A DNA stretch of 64,000 nt from Mantis religiosa (GCA_030765055.1 CM060953.1:189147647-189211646), one strand, 5' to 3'; positions 21,440 through 32,656 are shown, counted from the first letter of the stretch. Numbers and translations are program-made. Notes: a model not told the origin generated them from the sequence alone.

Positions 21440-22944
21440 TATTTACGGCTTTCTTTTTTCAAATAATTTTCTCAGATTTCTTTGGCCATAGGGATTGGGA
21501 TAGGGAAGTCATTACGCAGAGAATTCAGTACGTAGGGCACCATACTGGGTCCATTGGTCCTATGCTCCCAAGTGGGGCACCTCCGAGAGGAAGGTTGAGG
21601 CGAAGGAGATAGCGGGCGGCCGACCCAAGGAGGCATGACAGTACAGAGGGCACAGACCCTACAGTTTACTTGGATAGAGACTTCCCCCGACAGGTTAGGA
21701 CAACGAACTCGCTCCGCCACAGTGGGACGGTAACGAGCCCAACAGTCGAGCTCTAATGGTCCCAGGTAGGCAATCCGAGCCTCAAAGGTCGCTGGCTGGC
21801 GGTCCCCAAATGATCCTGGCAGAGGAGCTGAGGCCGGCAACCAACCTACCGGAGGAGGCAGTAGTTTTCCTTACAGCGGGACGGCAACGAGCCCAGCTGC
21901 CGAACTGTAATGCTTCCTGACTTGCAGCCCGAGCCCCAAAGGTCCCTGGCTGGCAGTTCCGAAATAACCCCAGCAGAGGAGCTGAGGCCGGCAATCGACC
22001 TACCGTAGGAAGAAGTAGTTTTCCTTACAGCGGGACGGCAACGAGCCCAGCTGCCGAACTGTAATGCTTCCTGACTTGCAGCCCGAGCCCAAAAGGTCCC
22101 TGGCTGTTGGTCTCGAAATGGTCCCAACAGAGGAGCTGAGGCCGTCAATCGATCTACCGGAGGAGGAAGTAGTTTTCCTTACAGCGGGACGGCAAAGAGC
22201 CCAGCTGCTGAGCTCTAATAGTCCCAGGTAGGCAATCCGAGCCTCAAAGGTCCCTGGCTGGCGGTCTCGAAATGGTCCCAGCAGAGGAGCTGAGACCGGC
22301 AATCGATCTACCGGAGGAGGAAGTAGTTTTCCTTACAGCGGGACGGTAACGAGCCCAGCTGCAGAGCTCTAATAGTCCCAGGTAGGCAATCCGGGCCTCA
22401 AAGGTCCCTGGCTGGCGGTCTCGAAATGGTCCCAGCAGAGGAGCTGAGACCGGCAATCGATCTACCGGAGGAGGAAGTAGTTTTCCTTACAGCGGGACGG
22501 TAACGAGCCCAGCTGCTGAGCTCTAATAGTCCCAGGTAGGCAATCCGAGCCTCAAAGGTCCCTGGCTGGCGGTCTCGAAATGGTCCCAGCAGAGGAGCTG
22601 AGACCGGCAATCGACCTACCGTAGGAGGAAGTAGTTTTCCTTACAGCGGGACGGTAACGAGCCCAGCTGCAGAGCTCTAATGGTTCCTGACTGGCAGTCC
22701 AAGCCCCAAAGGTCCCTGGCTGGCAGTCCCGAAATAGTCCCAGCAGAGGAGCTGAGGCCGGCAACCTACCTACTGGAGGAGGAAGTAGCTTTCCTTACAG
22801 CGGGACGGTAACGAGCCCAGCTGCAGAGCTCTAATGGTTCCTGACTGGCAGTCCAAGCCCCAAAGGTCCCTGGCTGGCGGTCTCGAAATGGTCCCAGCAG
22901 AGGAACTGAGGCCGGCAATCGACCAACCGGAGGAGGAAGTAGTT
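21440..22944 (-). mobile_element. element E, copy 1: 154-bp monomers followed by a short body
   Basis: Read on the minus strand, a monomer array (22944 to about 21741) leads into a body (about 21740-21440). The body matches 53465-53590 ('gtcggggga...gtaaactgtagg' against 'gccggggaa...gtaaactatagg') and again near 53960 ('ggaggtgccNcacttggg'). A related body lies at 35828-36331. No complete coding sequence is recognisable. The 122-codon minus ORF 21472-21840 spans the monomer/body junction and is not conserved in the other copies. Confidence 0.75.
21741..22944 (-). repeat. 154-bp tandem monomer array, about 8 units
   Basis: The anchor 'gagctgagNccgg' occurs at 21825, 21979, 22133, 22287, 22441, 22595 and 22749, and 'gaactgagg' at 22903, each exactly 154 bp apart. 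Units are GC-rich and differ by scattered substitutions of two main subtypes. The 70-residue minus-strand ORFs starting MPVSAPLL or MPASAPLL in successive units are shadows of the repeat. Confidence 0.95.
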
Positions 22945-23031
22945 ATCTTCAGAGCATATCATCCTGTCATGCACCGCCGAGACACCCGCCGACACTTCGA
23001 CCATGAAAGGCACTGCCAGATGAGAGATGAT
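22945..23031 (-). mobile_element. SINE family B, distal part (split by SINE A insertion)
   Basis: The reverse complement contains 'tctctcatctggcagtgcc', 'cgaagtgtcggcgg' and 'gcggtgcatgacaggatgat', matching 50758-50850. It continues on the other side of the SINE A copy at 23267. Confidence 0.8.
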
Positions 23032-23266
23032 TTTTTTTTTTAATTTTGCGTCCTCGAACGTCAAGTCATATCGGACCATGAATGAAATGGGTGAAATGAT
23101 GATCAAATGAGCCCAGGGTCCTTAGAGCTTAAAGTTACCAGACATTCGTCTTTCAGGATAAGGAAAAACCCCTAAAAAACCTTACCGAGTTAACTCACCC
23201 TGACCGAGATTCGAACTCGGGACCTCTTGAACGTGAGGCAGACACTATCACCACGCTACCGAGGCG
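23032..23266 (-). mobile_element. SINE family A, complete copy inserted into SINE B
   Basis: The minus-strand head starts at 23266 (gcctcggtagcgtggtga), with box B GAGTTCGAATCTCGG, then the body and tail, ending in a poly-A of about 12 (the T run at 23030-23041). The flanks are near-identical (gagagatgat and gagagataat), a likely target-site duplication of about 10 bp inside SINE B. Confidence 0.92.
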
Positions 23267-23465
23267 GCGAGAGATAATATGAAATGATAATGGAGATGAA
23301 ACGGAGAGACAGGAAGTTCCGGGGATGTGATTAACCTAGCCAGCATTCGCCTGGCGACCCGGGAAAACCCCGAGGAAGCCCATGGGTCAGGTAGGCGGCC
23401 GCGGGGATCGAACTCGGGGCTCCGAATGCGGACCACAGACGAAACCACCTAAGACATCCCGCTAG
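23267..23465 (-). mobile_element. SINE family B, tRNA-like head and proximal body
   Basis: The minus strand starts near 23465 with a tRNA-like head (gcgggatgtcttaggtggtt and box B GAGTTCGATCCC). The body follows with 'ggttttcccgggtcgccagg' and 'catctccattatcatttcat'. The body is shared with 50668-50757. Confidence 0.85.
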
Positions 23466-24440
23466 GCATTTTTGGCCATACAAAGTCATTAAAAAGATTT
23501 CCCTTTCCCGTTTCGCTCCAAGGTGTCACGTGATAAAGGAACATACTAGTTCACCTCTCCTTCCGTAGTACTTCAATTTTGTTCACCATATCTCAAAATC
23601 TGTACTGATTAGAGATTAAACTCTACAGCTAGCTTTCAGTACAGAGCTTTCCAGTCTCCTTGACAAGCATTTAAATTATTAACCACAATCGATTAAGAGC
23701 TACGGTTTCCATATGTAAAGAAGTTAGAACAAATGAAGAATGGAAATTGCCGCAGTCTTTTTCCGACCATTCCTACATATTTCTCCTTTCTTGCGACATT
23801 CCGTGTATTTTCTTAGCAAGCAGAACGTGAGCCAATATATTTCTTGTATAAAACGCCGAGGGGTATTGTAAAATCGAAGTAAGAACACGAGGAACTTCCA
23901 ATTGTACACAAATTGTGCAGGATATTCATACATATTGTATCTCATCGAATTCAATAAATAGAATTTCGAATTTTTACGCAAGAAACAAATGTTCCTTAAA
24001 CTCATTTTAAATGACTGCTTATCCATTACTGAAACGTAATTCTAGTCTACGAATGAGGCCTTTAGAACACCAAGTCGTTTACTGAAAATGCAATACAGTT
24101 ATATTATTTTAGCTCTCTTTCATTTCAATTCTACTTAATGTCATGTCTTTATACTTCAATAAAAAACAATTTTTTAATGTTTCAAGCACTTCATGAGGCA
24201 ATTTATACTAATTTTGTGTTGAGAAAAACAAATATGACAATGGAAATTTTTTATTAGCTCTAGTTTTTATACACACAAAGTGGAAGTATTATATATTAAC
24301 GGATGGAGAGAAAAGGATACATTTTAATTACATACATGCTAACAACAATGAAAGTGCATTTGAGTTTTTTAACTGGAAATTACATGCTAACAGTTATAAA
24401 TTTCTGAAAAAAATACTTCGCAGATAGTCGTGTCTGAAGA
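23466..24440. other. no feature recognised
   Basis: AT-rich spacer. The minus ORF 23724-24026 has no recognisable domain. Confidence 0.5.
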
Positions 24441-24455
24441 GAATCATGTGGTGGC

Positions 24456-24971
24456 CTATTGACTTCGTCGTCTTTTAGCTTGTCTCTTGTGATGGAGTTC
24501 AGCAGAATCCCTATACAAAGATCAACAGTAATTCGCAAGTATTACTACATTCCAACGGCCCTGATATCTTTGTTCCATAACAGAAATGTCCTGATGGAAT
24601 CTCTCCCCATGTTCATCACTAACAGCTCCACAACTAGGAGGGAAAAACTCTAGGTGGGAGTGGAGAAAATGGATCTTAATGGACATGTTGTATCCAAGGT
24701 TACGGTATTTTTGCAGGTTCACTGTCACCAAATGCTTGTAGTTGTCATCTCTTTTGTTGCCTAAAAATCCGTGAACAATACCCTTGAATGCTTCCCAAAC
24801 TTCCTTTTCTTTCCCCTCCACAATTTGGTCAAATGCAGGAACATCAACAAGTTCTCTTATTTGTGGTCCGACAAAAATGCCTTGCTTAACTTTTGCATCA
24901 CTTAATCTCCAAAATTTCTCCCAGATTGTTTTGTTACTGCACAGGTGTGCCAACTCCCCCCAAAAAATCAC
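24456..24971 (-). pseudogene. uncharacterised HQDIS/RYQGRW transposon protein, C-terminal half
   Basis: The frame contains AKVKQGIFVGPQIRELVD, EVWEAFKGIVHGFLGNKRDD, MSIKIHFLHSHLEFFPP, DEHGERFHQDISVMEQRYQG and ILANYC. A TGA then replaces the usual Trp codon (24522-24524). Coding continues in the same frame with SLYRDSAELHHKRQAKRRRS to a stop at 24456-24458, giving the basic C-terminal tail missing from copy 1. This copy has fewer lesions than copies 1 and 3. The start and the N-terminal half are absent. Confidence 0.78.
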
Positions 24972-25117
24972 CCAAATTTAAAATCTTTATTCTAAAACAT
25001 GAAATGTCACTTTATCTTCAACCCAAGAGCTATTGTATTATTTTATGGTGGATTTTTAATTCAGCAGAAGGAAATACATGTAAATTCACTATTTTTAAGC
25101 CTGATACATTTTCATTG
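24456..25117 (-). mobile_element. RYQGRW-family DNA transposon, copy 2 (partial)
   Basis: The minus-strand coding region is followed on its 5' side by sequence (24940-25117) that matches 44108-44292 in reverse and ends with the same 'ttgcccagt' terminus. The second inverted repeat was not found, so the far end is missing or too decayed. Confidence 0.75.
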
Positions 25118-25119
25118 TT

Positions 25120-25598
25120 GCCCAGTTTATATGTTTCCATTAATTCCAGACGATTTTCTTTTTCTTAGGATTGTTGTGTATTTATCGTTCAAAATATTCA
25201 GTAAAAATAAATTAAACAATATGATTTACTGCCTCATACGACCTTCTACTTTTACGTGTACAACACATTCCTACAGATACCTATTATTCTAAATAAATCA
25301 TGATAAACGAGATAAATATTTGCAGAAAGGATTATATTGCAGAATTTCTTGTAGATACATTGGTCACAGGGAAATGAGCACAGTCAAGTACTTCAAGAGT
25401 GGTTATTCATGGCCTTTAAACTCTGTTCCCTTTGCACGGCTAAGAGATTAGGAAAAGAAGAAACCTCCCAAAACAGCAAAGTACAAATATTGGAAAATTA
25501 AGGCAAATATAAAAAATAAGAATTCCAAAATTGATCCCTGCACAAAAAAAAAATATTTTGATAATAAATTTCAGCCTTAACCATTTGGTTGTGAACCC
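25120..25598. other. no feature recognised
   Basis: AT-rich spacer. Confidence 0.5.
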
Positions 25599-25599
25599 T

Positions 25600-25745
25600 T
25601 TAGACCTTTGTGCTCTGAAAATTAAACAAGAATAATAGCCTGGAAAGATAGTCAGACTGAAAAATTCAATGCCATAGCCGGGATTTGAGCCACGGATCTT
25701 CTGGTCTCCGTCCAGCCGCTCTAATCTTTGAGCTACTATGGCCAA
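25600..25745 (-). mobile_element. SINE family D copy
   Basis: The minus-strand tRNA-like head starts at about 25742 (ggccatagtagctcaaagat). It has box A TAGCTCAAAGATTAGAGC and a box B-like GGCTCAAATCC, followed by 'gaatttttcagtctgactatc'-type tail sequence. It abuts the mariner fragment at about 25757. Confidence 0.85.
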
Positions 25746-25756
25746 CACGCCGCCGG

Positions 25757-26430
25757 AGTTTCTTTCAAACGTAATCACCGATTATGAAACTTGGCTACAT
25801 CATTTTGATCCTGAGGGCAAACAGCAAAGCTCAGTGTGGAAATCTCCTTCATCACCAACCCCCAAGAAAGTAAAAGTGGTTACTTCTGCTGGGAAAGTTA
25901 TGGTTCTCTCATTCTTTTATATTCATGGAATGGTTTATCAGCATATAATACCTCCACACCAACAGTAACTGGACAATACTACAGGGATGTCCTGAAAACA
26001 TTGCAAGTCCTTATCAGGCGAAAAAGACCACATTTCCGTGAAGCTGCCTGGATGCTGCACCACGATAATGCGCGGTCGCATATTGCATATGTTATTGCTG
26101 AATATCTTGCAAAAATCAACGTGAAGTGCATCCCTCACCCTCCCTATAGTCCGGATTTAGCCCCCATGTGACTTTTCTCTATTCCCTAACTTGAAGAAAC
26201 GCTTTCGTGGGAGGCATTATCGATCATCAGAAGCAGTGGAGAAGGCTGCGGTGGCGAGTTTGAAGTATCTCTCAAAAATGGTTTCCAGCATGTCTTTGAA
26301 GACTGGCAGAAACGCTGGGACAAGTACATCGCATTCAGGGGAGACTATTTTGAGAAGGACCATCAAAATTATGAGGAGTAAAGGTACATTGTCAAAAAAT
26401 TGTGATCATTCTTTATTGACAACCCTCTTA
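25757..26430 (+). pseudogene. mariner transposase, catalytic half (5'-truncated)
   Basis: The translation in two frames gives NVITDYETWLHHFDPEGKQQ, SVWKSPSSPTPKK, then GQYYRDVLKTLQV, AAWMLHHDNARSHIA and PPYSPDLAPM, with a frameshift, then LKKRFRGRHYRSSEA. The first catalytic aspartate block reads TDYETW in place of TDETW, an in-frame codon insertion. The second (HHDNARSH) and third (YSPDLAP plus CD) blocks are recognisable. The 3' end reads into a TIR-like 'attgtgatcattctttattg'. The close copies at 35.5-36.9 and 37.7-38.9 kb belong to the same family. Confidence 0.85.
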
Positions 26431-26579
26431 AATATGTCATTCTGTAGTGTAATGGAACATTCAATAAGTTACTTGGTTTGCTATAACCGCTTTAGCATTC
26501 TTTCTGAAGTTGACTTTGTATGGAAAATGGAATATCTCGCATTTTTGATAAATTATTCTGGTGGTCTATAATTTGAGAC

Positions 26580-27300
26580 TCCCTGTGGTGGAAGAGCTGA
26601 GGGAAAGACTGGAAATATTTCTGCCTCCTTTAAGCAGTATTCCGTATGCAAGGCTCGAACACAGGTGAAAGAATCCACCTCCATATCTAACCTAGTTATT
26701 GCTCGAGCACTTGGATTCGCGAGCTTAATGACATTTCCCTTCCACGTCTGACCTTATCTGAGACGCGGTTCGAACTTCGATGTACAGAGTATGTAAAATA
26801 ACCTCCAGAACTAAAAAGTATGCAAAAGCACTCACTCGTGCATGCCTTTTCTCTTAAACGTAACAATGCTTGCAATTTCTCGTAATGACAGAAGCTACTT
26901 AACCGGATATTAAAAAGTCACATTGCAAGAGTGTTAAATTTATCAAACATTAAACCCAAGATGATTAAAAAGTCAATTCTTTACTATATTTGAAGGCGTT
27001 AATTTAACTTTCTTCCATTGAAGTATTACAGGATTTAGTTACACATAAGTTAAGACAATGAATATCTTTACTTAGATATATAGAAGCATTTTTCAATTAT
27101 ATCATCTCTGTACTAAGATATATCATCACTCATACTTTCTCTACAACATGAAGTAGGTAGAGTAAATATTATATTCCTCCCAAACAGTTATCTCGCCGGA
27201 AATACATATTCTGATACCCACTGAATAAATGTTGTGTATTTTGAAAAAGGTTCGCAAAGTTGTCTATCTGTTCGGTTACACTGTTACACGGCATTACAAA
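26580..27300. other. no feature recognised
   Basis: AT-rich spacer between mariner and Tc1-like elements. Confidence 0.5.
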
Positions 27301-27302
27301 TA

Positions 27303-28695
27303 CACTCCTGGAAATTGAAATAAGAACACCGTGAATTCATTGTCCCAGGAAGGGGAAACTTTATTGACACATTCCTGGGGTCAGATACATCACATGATCA
27401 CACTGACAGAACCATAGGCACATAGACACATGCAACAGAGCATGCACAATGTCGGCACTAGTACCATGTATATCCACCTTTCACAGCAATGCAGGCTGCT
27501 ATTCTCCCATGGAGACGATCGTAGAGATGCTGGATGTAGTCCTGTGGAACGGCTTGCCATGCCATTTCCAGCTGGCGCCTCAGTTGGACCAGCGTTCGTG
27601 CTGGACGTGCAGACCACGTGAGACGACGTTTCATCCAGTCCCAAACATGCTCAATGGGGGACAGATCTGGGGATCTTGCTGGCCAGGGTAGTTGACTTAC
27701 ACCTTCTAGAGCACGTTGGGTGGCACGGGATACATGCGGACGTGCATTGTCCTGTTGGAACAGCAAGTTCCCTTGCCGGTCTAGGAATGGTAGAACGATG
27801 GCTTCGATCACATTTTGGATGTACCGTGCACTATTCAGTGTCCCCTCAACGATCACCAGAGGTGTACGGCCAGTGTAGGAGATCGCTCCCCACACCATGA
27901 TGCCGGGTGTTGGCCCTCTGTGCCTCGGTCGTATGCAGTCCTGATTGTGGCGCTCACCTGCACGGCGCCAAACACGCATACGACCATCATTGGCTCCAAG
28001 ACAGAAGCGACTCTCATCGCTGAAGACGACACGTCTCCATTCGTCCCTCCATTCACGCCTGTCGCGACACCACTGGAGGCGGGCTGCACGATGTTGGGGC
28101 GTGAGCGGAAGACGGCCTAACGGTGCGCGGGACCGTAGCCCAGTTTCATGGAGACGGTTGCGAATGTTCCTCGCCGATACCCCAGGAGCAACAGTGTTCC
28201 TAATTTGCTGGGAAGTGGCGGTGCGGTCCCCTACGTTACTGCGTAGGATCCGACGGTCTTGGCATGCATCCGTGCGACGCTACGGTCCGGTCCCAGGTCG
28301 ACGGGCATGTGCACCTTCCGCCGACCACTGGCGACAACATCGATGTACTGTGGAGACCTCACGCCCCCCGTGTTGAGCAATTCGGTGGTACGTCCACCCA
28401 GCCTCCCGCATGCCCACTATACGCCCTCGCTCAAAGTCCGTCAACTGCCATGCTACCAGTGTTAAAGACTGCGATGGAGCTCCGTATGCCACGGCAAACT
28501 AGCTGACACTGACGGTGGTGGTGCCCAAACGCTGGGCAGCTAGCGCCATTCGACGGCCAACACCGCGGTTCCTGGTGTGTCCGCTGTGCCGTGCGTGTGA
28601 TCATCGCTTGTACAGCCCTCTCGCAGTGTCCGGAGCAAGTATGGTGGGTCTGACACGCCGACGTCAATGCGTTCTTATTTCCATTTCCAGAAGTG
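27303..28695 (-). mobile_element. complete Tc1-like transposon, 1393 bp, TA target site
   Basis: The ends are inverted repeats of about 27 bp: cactcctggaaattgaaata on the left, and the reverse complement of the right end reads cacttctggaaatggaaata. Each is bounded by TA (27301-27302 and 28696-28697), as expected for Tc1/mariner elements. A single transposase gene fills the interior on the minus strand. The copy is close to intact and GC-rich compared with its surroundings, suggesting it is young. Confidence 0.92.
27458..28492 (-). pseudogene. Tc1-like transposase with a single in-frame stop
   Basis: From the ATG at 28490-28492 the frame runs about 345 codons. The N-terminal helix-turn-helix reads LTDFERGRIVGMREAGWTYH and EVSTVHRCCRQW. 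An in-frame TAG lies at 28280-28282. It continues with VSARNIRNRLHETGLRSR, then RRVVFSDESRFCL (first D), PTPGIMVWGAISY, LFQQDNARPHVSRA (second D) and PWPARSPDLSPIEHVWDWM (E). Thirty-two residues lie between the second D and the E. All three catalytic residues are present. The single nonsense codon is the only lesion I can see, and the true start may be an internal Met nearer LTDFERG. Confidence 0.88.
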
Positions 28696-28699
28696 TATA

Positions 28700-29635
28700 T
28701 CGAATAATCATGGCCCATAAAATTTCATATATATTACATCATGAAACAGATAATCAAATACTACCAAATGTATTATCTGTTCTGTGTGCTAAAACCGTAG
28801 CATTTGAGAATAGAACACTTTTGTTTCGGTTTACAGCAAGGCACCTGTCCGTTATGACATATAATCTGTTAAAAGGATATTAAAAAGGAACCTTCTAACT
28901 GAATGCGTATTGCTATCAAGAGATGGCGCCACCAGTAAGATTATACTCTGGTCAAGAAGATATGTAATTATTTACTACATTTGCAGGAACAATTATATTA
29001 ATTATTTTTAGAAACATATTGGATTTAATTGTTTTTCTTGTTATAAAAATAAAGAATATCTACAGTGCATAATGAGGCGATATCATTGGAACAAATTATT
29101 GTATGCGAGGATGGAAGCCCTCTAAAGTAACTATATATAGATTCACAACTTCCGCAAATTTGTTATGTTATTGTGTAATCGCTTATCCACCGGTTGCAAA
29201 AGCTGAGTCGATAATCAAACGAAGTTTAACCTCAAAGTTATTTAAGTTTTCAAATTTAAACCCATTTCATCACCAGGGTGTACTAGGCACATTGTTCTCT
29301 GTTCCTTCAGAGGAGTAAATTTACTACCTCACAGTTTATACCATACTCAAACATAACGCCTCATTCTTAAACCTATCATTAGAAAAGAAAATCCTATATG
29401 CGGTAAAACCCAATCGTGTGTAGGCATACAGCAAAGGATCTTTGGACTTAACGCAGCCTGCCAGTACCACGGCGTCGTCGTTCTGGCTTATCCACCTTTG
29501 AGCTTCCAACACAAGTCACTCACCTCATTCACTCTTTTCTGAAACATCGATCATTCGGCAGGAAAATCATCACGACGAAGTCCTGAATGTTTTGTTTTGT
29601 CCCCTACGCTTTATAGGGTATACGTAACCGACCTG
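28700..29635. other. no feature recognised
   Basis: AT-rich spacer with short unrecognised ORFs. Confidence 0.5.
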
Positions 29636-29640
29636 CAACA

Positions 29641-29865
29641 CATCGGTAGCGTGTCTGCCTCACGTTCAAGAGGTATCGAGTTCGACTCTCGGTCAGGGTG
29701 AGTTACCTGGATAAGGTTTTATCCTGGGTTTTCCCTTATCCTGAAACACCAATGTTGGGAAGCTCTAAGCTCCATGGACCCCGGACTCATTTGAGCACCA
29801 TTACACCCATTTCATTCATCGTCCAATATGACTTACGTTGGAGGACGTATATTACAAAAAACAAA
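29641..29865 (+). mobile_element. SINE family A copy (slightly 5'-truncated)
   Basis: The head starts at catcggtagcgtgtctgcct and lacks the first ten or so bases. Box B GAGTTCGACTCTCGG, body and tail (atccaatatgactta-like) are present. It ends in an A-rich stretch. Confidence 0.9.
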
Positions 29866-29989
29866 GAAATATACACGCAGAATCTCCAACCCCATCTAGT
29901 GACACTTCCGCCTCCTCCAAGATTGGAGCACTTTAGCGATTTTCTATCAGGCCCAAGAAAAGCCAAGTAATTCTATCGACAAAGCGGCG

Positions 29990-30300
29990 CTTTCTTGCCA
30001 ACTTCCCTTCATTCACCTTCTCTGAGAGAAGGAAAAGTTGGCAGTACTCCTATAAGTACTTGAGTGTAACTTGAATATGGGGCTAACTTTTAAGGAACAC
30101 GTTCGGGGTTTGTCTCGACCTCGCTTTACCCGATGTTGTGCTACACGATGATTGTTCTCTTGCAGGCTCCAACCTCCTGCTACTTCAGCGTGTACAGAAT
30201 AGATGCCTATCGGCCTCACCATGAGGTTACTTCACGAGGCCTTATCCCTGCACTACGTGGAGGAATAAATTAGGCACCGGGCCACTAAAGTTCACGACAG
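29990..30300 (+). pseudogene. jockey-like RT thumb-region relic
   Basis: Very decayed + strand coding. Pieces resemble MGLTFKEHVRGLSR and LQRVQNRCLS followed by YFTR and LYPCTTWRN-like sequence. They correspond to the RT region around LGVTLDRGLT and AQNRGLRSI in the longer copy at 42-43 kb. Many frameshifts are present. Confidence 0.5.
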
Positions 30301-30699
30301 TTTACCATCTGATCCGAGCGCCCTGGTTACGTCTCTTGGTGATTATGTTCGAAGAGAACGCCGCCTATAGCGATACCGACTACCCCTATGACTCGTGGGC
30401 ATTACCTGTAACCATAAGGCACCTATTTCAACCTGAGCTAAATTACTTCCCACCCAAGATTTTGCTGGGGTTAGCATTCTTTTTCAATCTAAATTTCCTG
30501 TTTGCTTAATTTGAATAGCGGTGCACCCAAATTTACGGCTATTGAGGAGCGACTAGCTACCTTCGTTCTTCCCACAACCTAATTTTCACCCTCCAAACTG
30601 CAACTCCCACATCTTGTCTCTGCATGGTTTTGTCCTGTCCCGGGCAGGTACATGTCTAATCCCCCTCGGGTTGTTCTTCAGTCCACCAGTACCTATTCA

Positions 30700-31330
30700 C
30701 TAAGATAGAAAGTTTATTGGGAACTCCATGCAGGATGAGGAGAGAAATTAGGAACGTATTAGTTGAAGAATGGGAACATGAATGGGATCAAATTGATGTA
30801 GAAAGAAGGACACACGAAATCTTTCCTAGAATAAATGAGAGGTTAAAATTAAAGGAGATCCAACCAAGACAAAGTGGAATACAATACATTTCAGGACATG
30901 GAAAGGCAGATGAAACCATGTGCATAACCTGCATGGAAGAAGATACTCCAGTACATGCTTTATTTGAATTTATAAAATATACAAAACAGCTAGAAGAAGA
31001 GAGGAAAGAATTAGTAGGAAAATGTATATGGAACATCATTAGGAAGAGGGAAGGTTTTAAAATACTAGAATTGGCAGCAGAGAAGGTCTCAACAATAGTA
31101 ATGGATGAATATAACCAACAAAGACAGTAGCAACAACGAGTAAAAGACAATATTAAACATAGATATCGTGAACCACCTTCCACACCAAGAACATCTGAAC
31201 GACTTCGGGGACAGAATATGGTTACCTAGCTTCAACAACCAAAGGAAGAAGAGGAACTTCACCTAATCGGAGAATTAATAGAAGAGGTCAATCTTGGATT
31301 CAACAGAAGGATTTGAAACGACAGAAGAAC
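30700..31330 (+). pseudogene. non-LTR retrotransposon C-terminal fragment
   Basis: The frame 30717-31130 (137 codons) reads EWEHEWDQIDVERRTHEIFP, IQYISGHGKADET and CITCMEEDTPVHALFEFIKY, then KCIWNIIRKREGFKILE. The ISGHG motif followed by a degenerate Cys/His cluster (CxxC...H) and Trp-containing tail is typical of the C-terminus of LINE ORF2 proteins. Downstream (to about 31330) further basic or acidic coding is broken by stops. It sits between two parts of the jockey-like relics, so it may be an insertion in them. Confidence 0.65.
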
Positions 31331-31504
31331 AAGAAAACATCAACGCAAGAACAAAAGCATAAATGGATTTATTAGGGATAGGAAGGTAGAAGTAGTTTAC
31401 TTTGTGAAAATTGTAAGCTACAATTGTAGCAATTAGATTAGTTAGGTTAGATTAAATAGGTTAGTGTTGGTTACCTTTCCTGTAAAATGTTTGTAAATAT
31501 CAAT

Positions 31505-32650
31505 ATAATTATTACGTTTGAGTCCGCCAATACCTCTGCAATCAATCCAACGTTTGCACCCTTCGTCGACACCTTCTTTGACGTTCATTATAGGAACACG
31601 CGTATACGCAATAAGCCGACGGTTTTTGACTCCCGGAGCTTCTTACGAGGAAATGCCTAAGATGTATAACAAGAGCGAACGAGTGTATCCTCCCCGGTTG
31701 CACGGCATGCTGCTCGTAGATCTGGGCATGACGCGTTACAAGAAGTGTACGATAGCTCCTTCCACTATCAGCATTTGCTTCTCAGAGTTTTTATCTCGTT
31801 ATCAAGTCCACTTTTTAATCTATACGGATGGATATAAAACCATAGATGGTGTTAGCTGTGCTTATGTTTCTCGATCCGAACCCTTTACATTCGGTTTCCA
31901 TGGCAGGAGCTCCATTTTTAGTGCAGAGCTTTATGCTATTTAACGAAGCATTTTATATGTACTACGCCGCAGGATTCGTAATTGCTTAATCTTGAGTGAT
32001 TTCTTTAATGCCCTTCAGAGCCTTCGGTAGCTGTAGTACTACCATCGCATAATACAGCGTGTTCAGGATGCCCTCCACGTTTTATGCGCATCTGGCGTTA
32101 ATGTGGTGTATGCCAGGATACCTACTCACGTTGGCTTGCCGGGGAACGAAAGTACGGATTTGGCAGCTAAGTCGGCAGCCACCCTGCCCGAGGCATATAT
32201 TCCACAGGTTACCCCAGATAATTTTAAAATTACATTCCGGAGAGCTGTGGAGTCTTGTTGGAGGAACGAGTGGTCCACACTCCACCGCACTTAACTCCGC
32301 TGCGTAAAGCAACTTCCACGTCCGTGGGTAACCTCCTGTCGTCCCCCTTAGAGGGAGGAAGTCTGTTTGACTCCCTTACGCCTGTGCCACTGCTATTTTA
32401 CACATGGCTTTTTACTTAACAGAAACCCTGCTCCAGTTTGCCCGCTGTGCGGTACGGCCATGTACTTGTGCAGTGTCCTAGTTTGGAACGTCTCTGCAGT
32501 TCCCTCCAAATGCCGATCAGCTTTGCGGAGATACTGGAGTTTGACAAGACAGTGGTGGCCAAGGTTTTTAAATTGTTTTTATATGTTAATTTTAGAATTT
32601 AGTGGTCTAATTGCTTCTGCCTTTTATGTTTTTAGCATTTTATTCAGTTT
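31505..32650 (+). pseudogene. jockey-type ORF2 end: RNase H and zinc-finger region, frameshifted
   Basis: Frame pieces read VHFLIYTDGYKTIDGVSCAY and GRSSIFSAELYAI (RNase H strands with the first catalytic D and E). In another frame come VYARIPTHVGLPGNESTDLA and AKSAATLPEA (the H and last D of RNase H). Then LTPLRLCHCYFTHGFLL and PVCPLCGTA form the C-terminal Cys cluster. The serine of TDGS is Tyr here, and the block between the two RNase H halves is frameshifted (31940-32090). This is a dead copy of a jockey/I-group element carrying RNase H. Confidence 0.8.
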
Positions 32651-32656
32651 TAAACT

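Noticed and set aside
21782..22764. Series of 70-100 residue minus-strand ORFs starting MPVSAPLL
   Set aside because: Each is the same frame in successive 154-bp monomers. No stop-free frame extends across units, and the ORFs are absent from the other element E copies.
27390..28883. Plus-strand ORFs inside the Tc1-like element (for example 27945-28376)
   Set aside because: They are shadows of the minus-strand transposase in GC-rich sequence.
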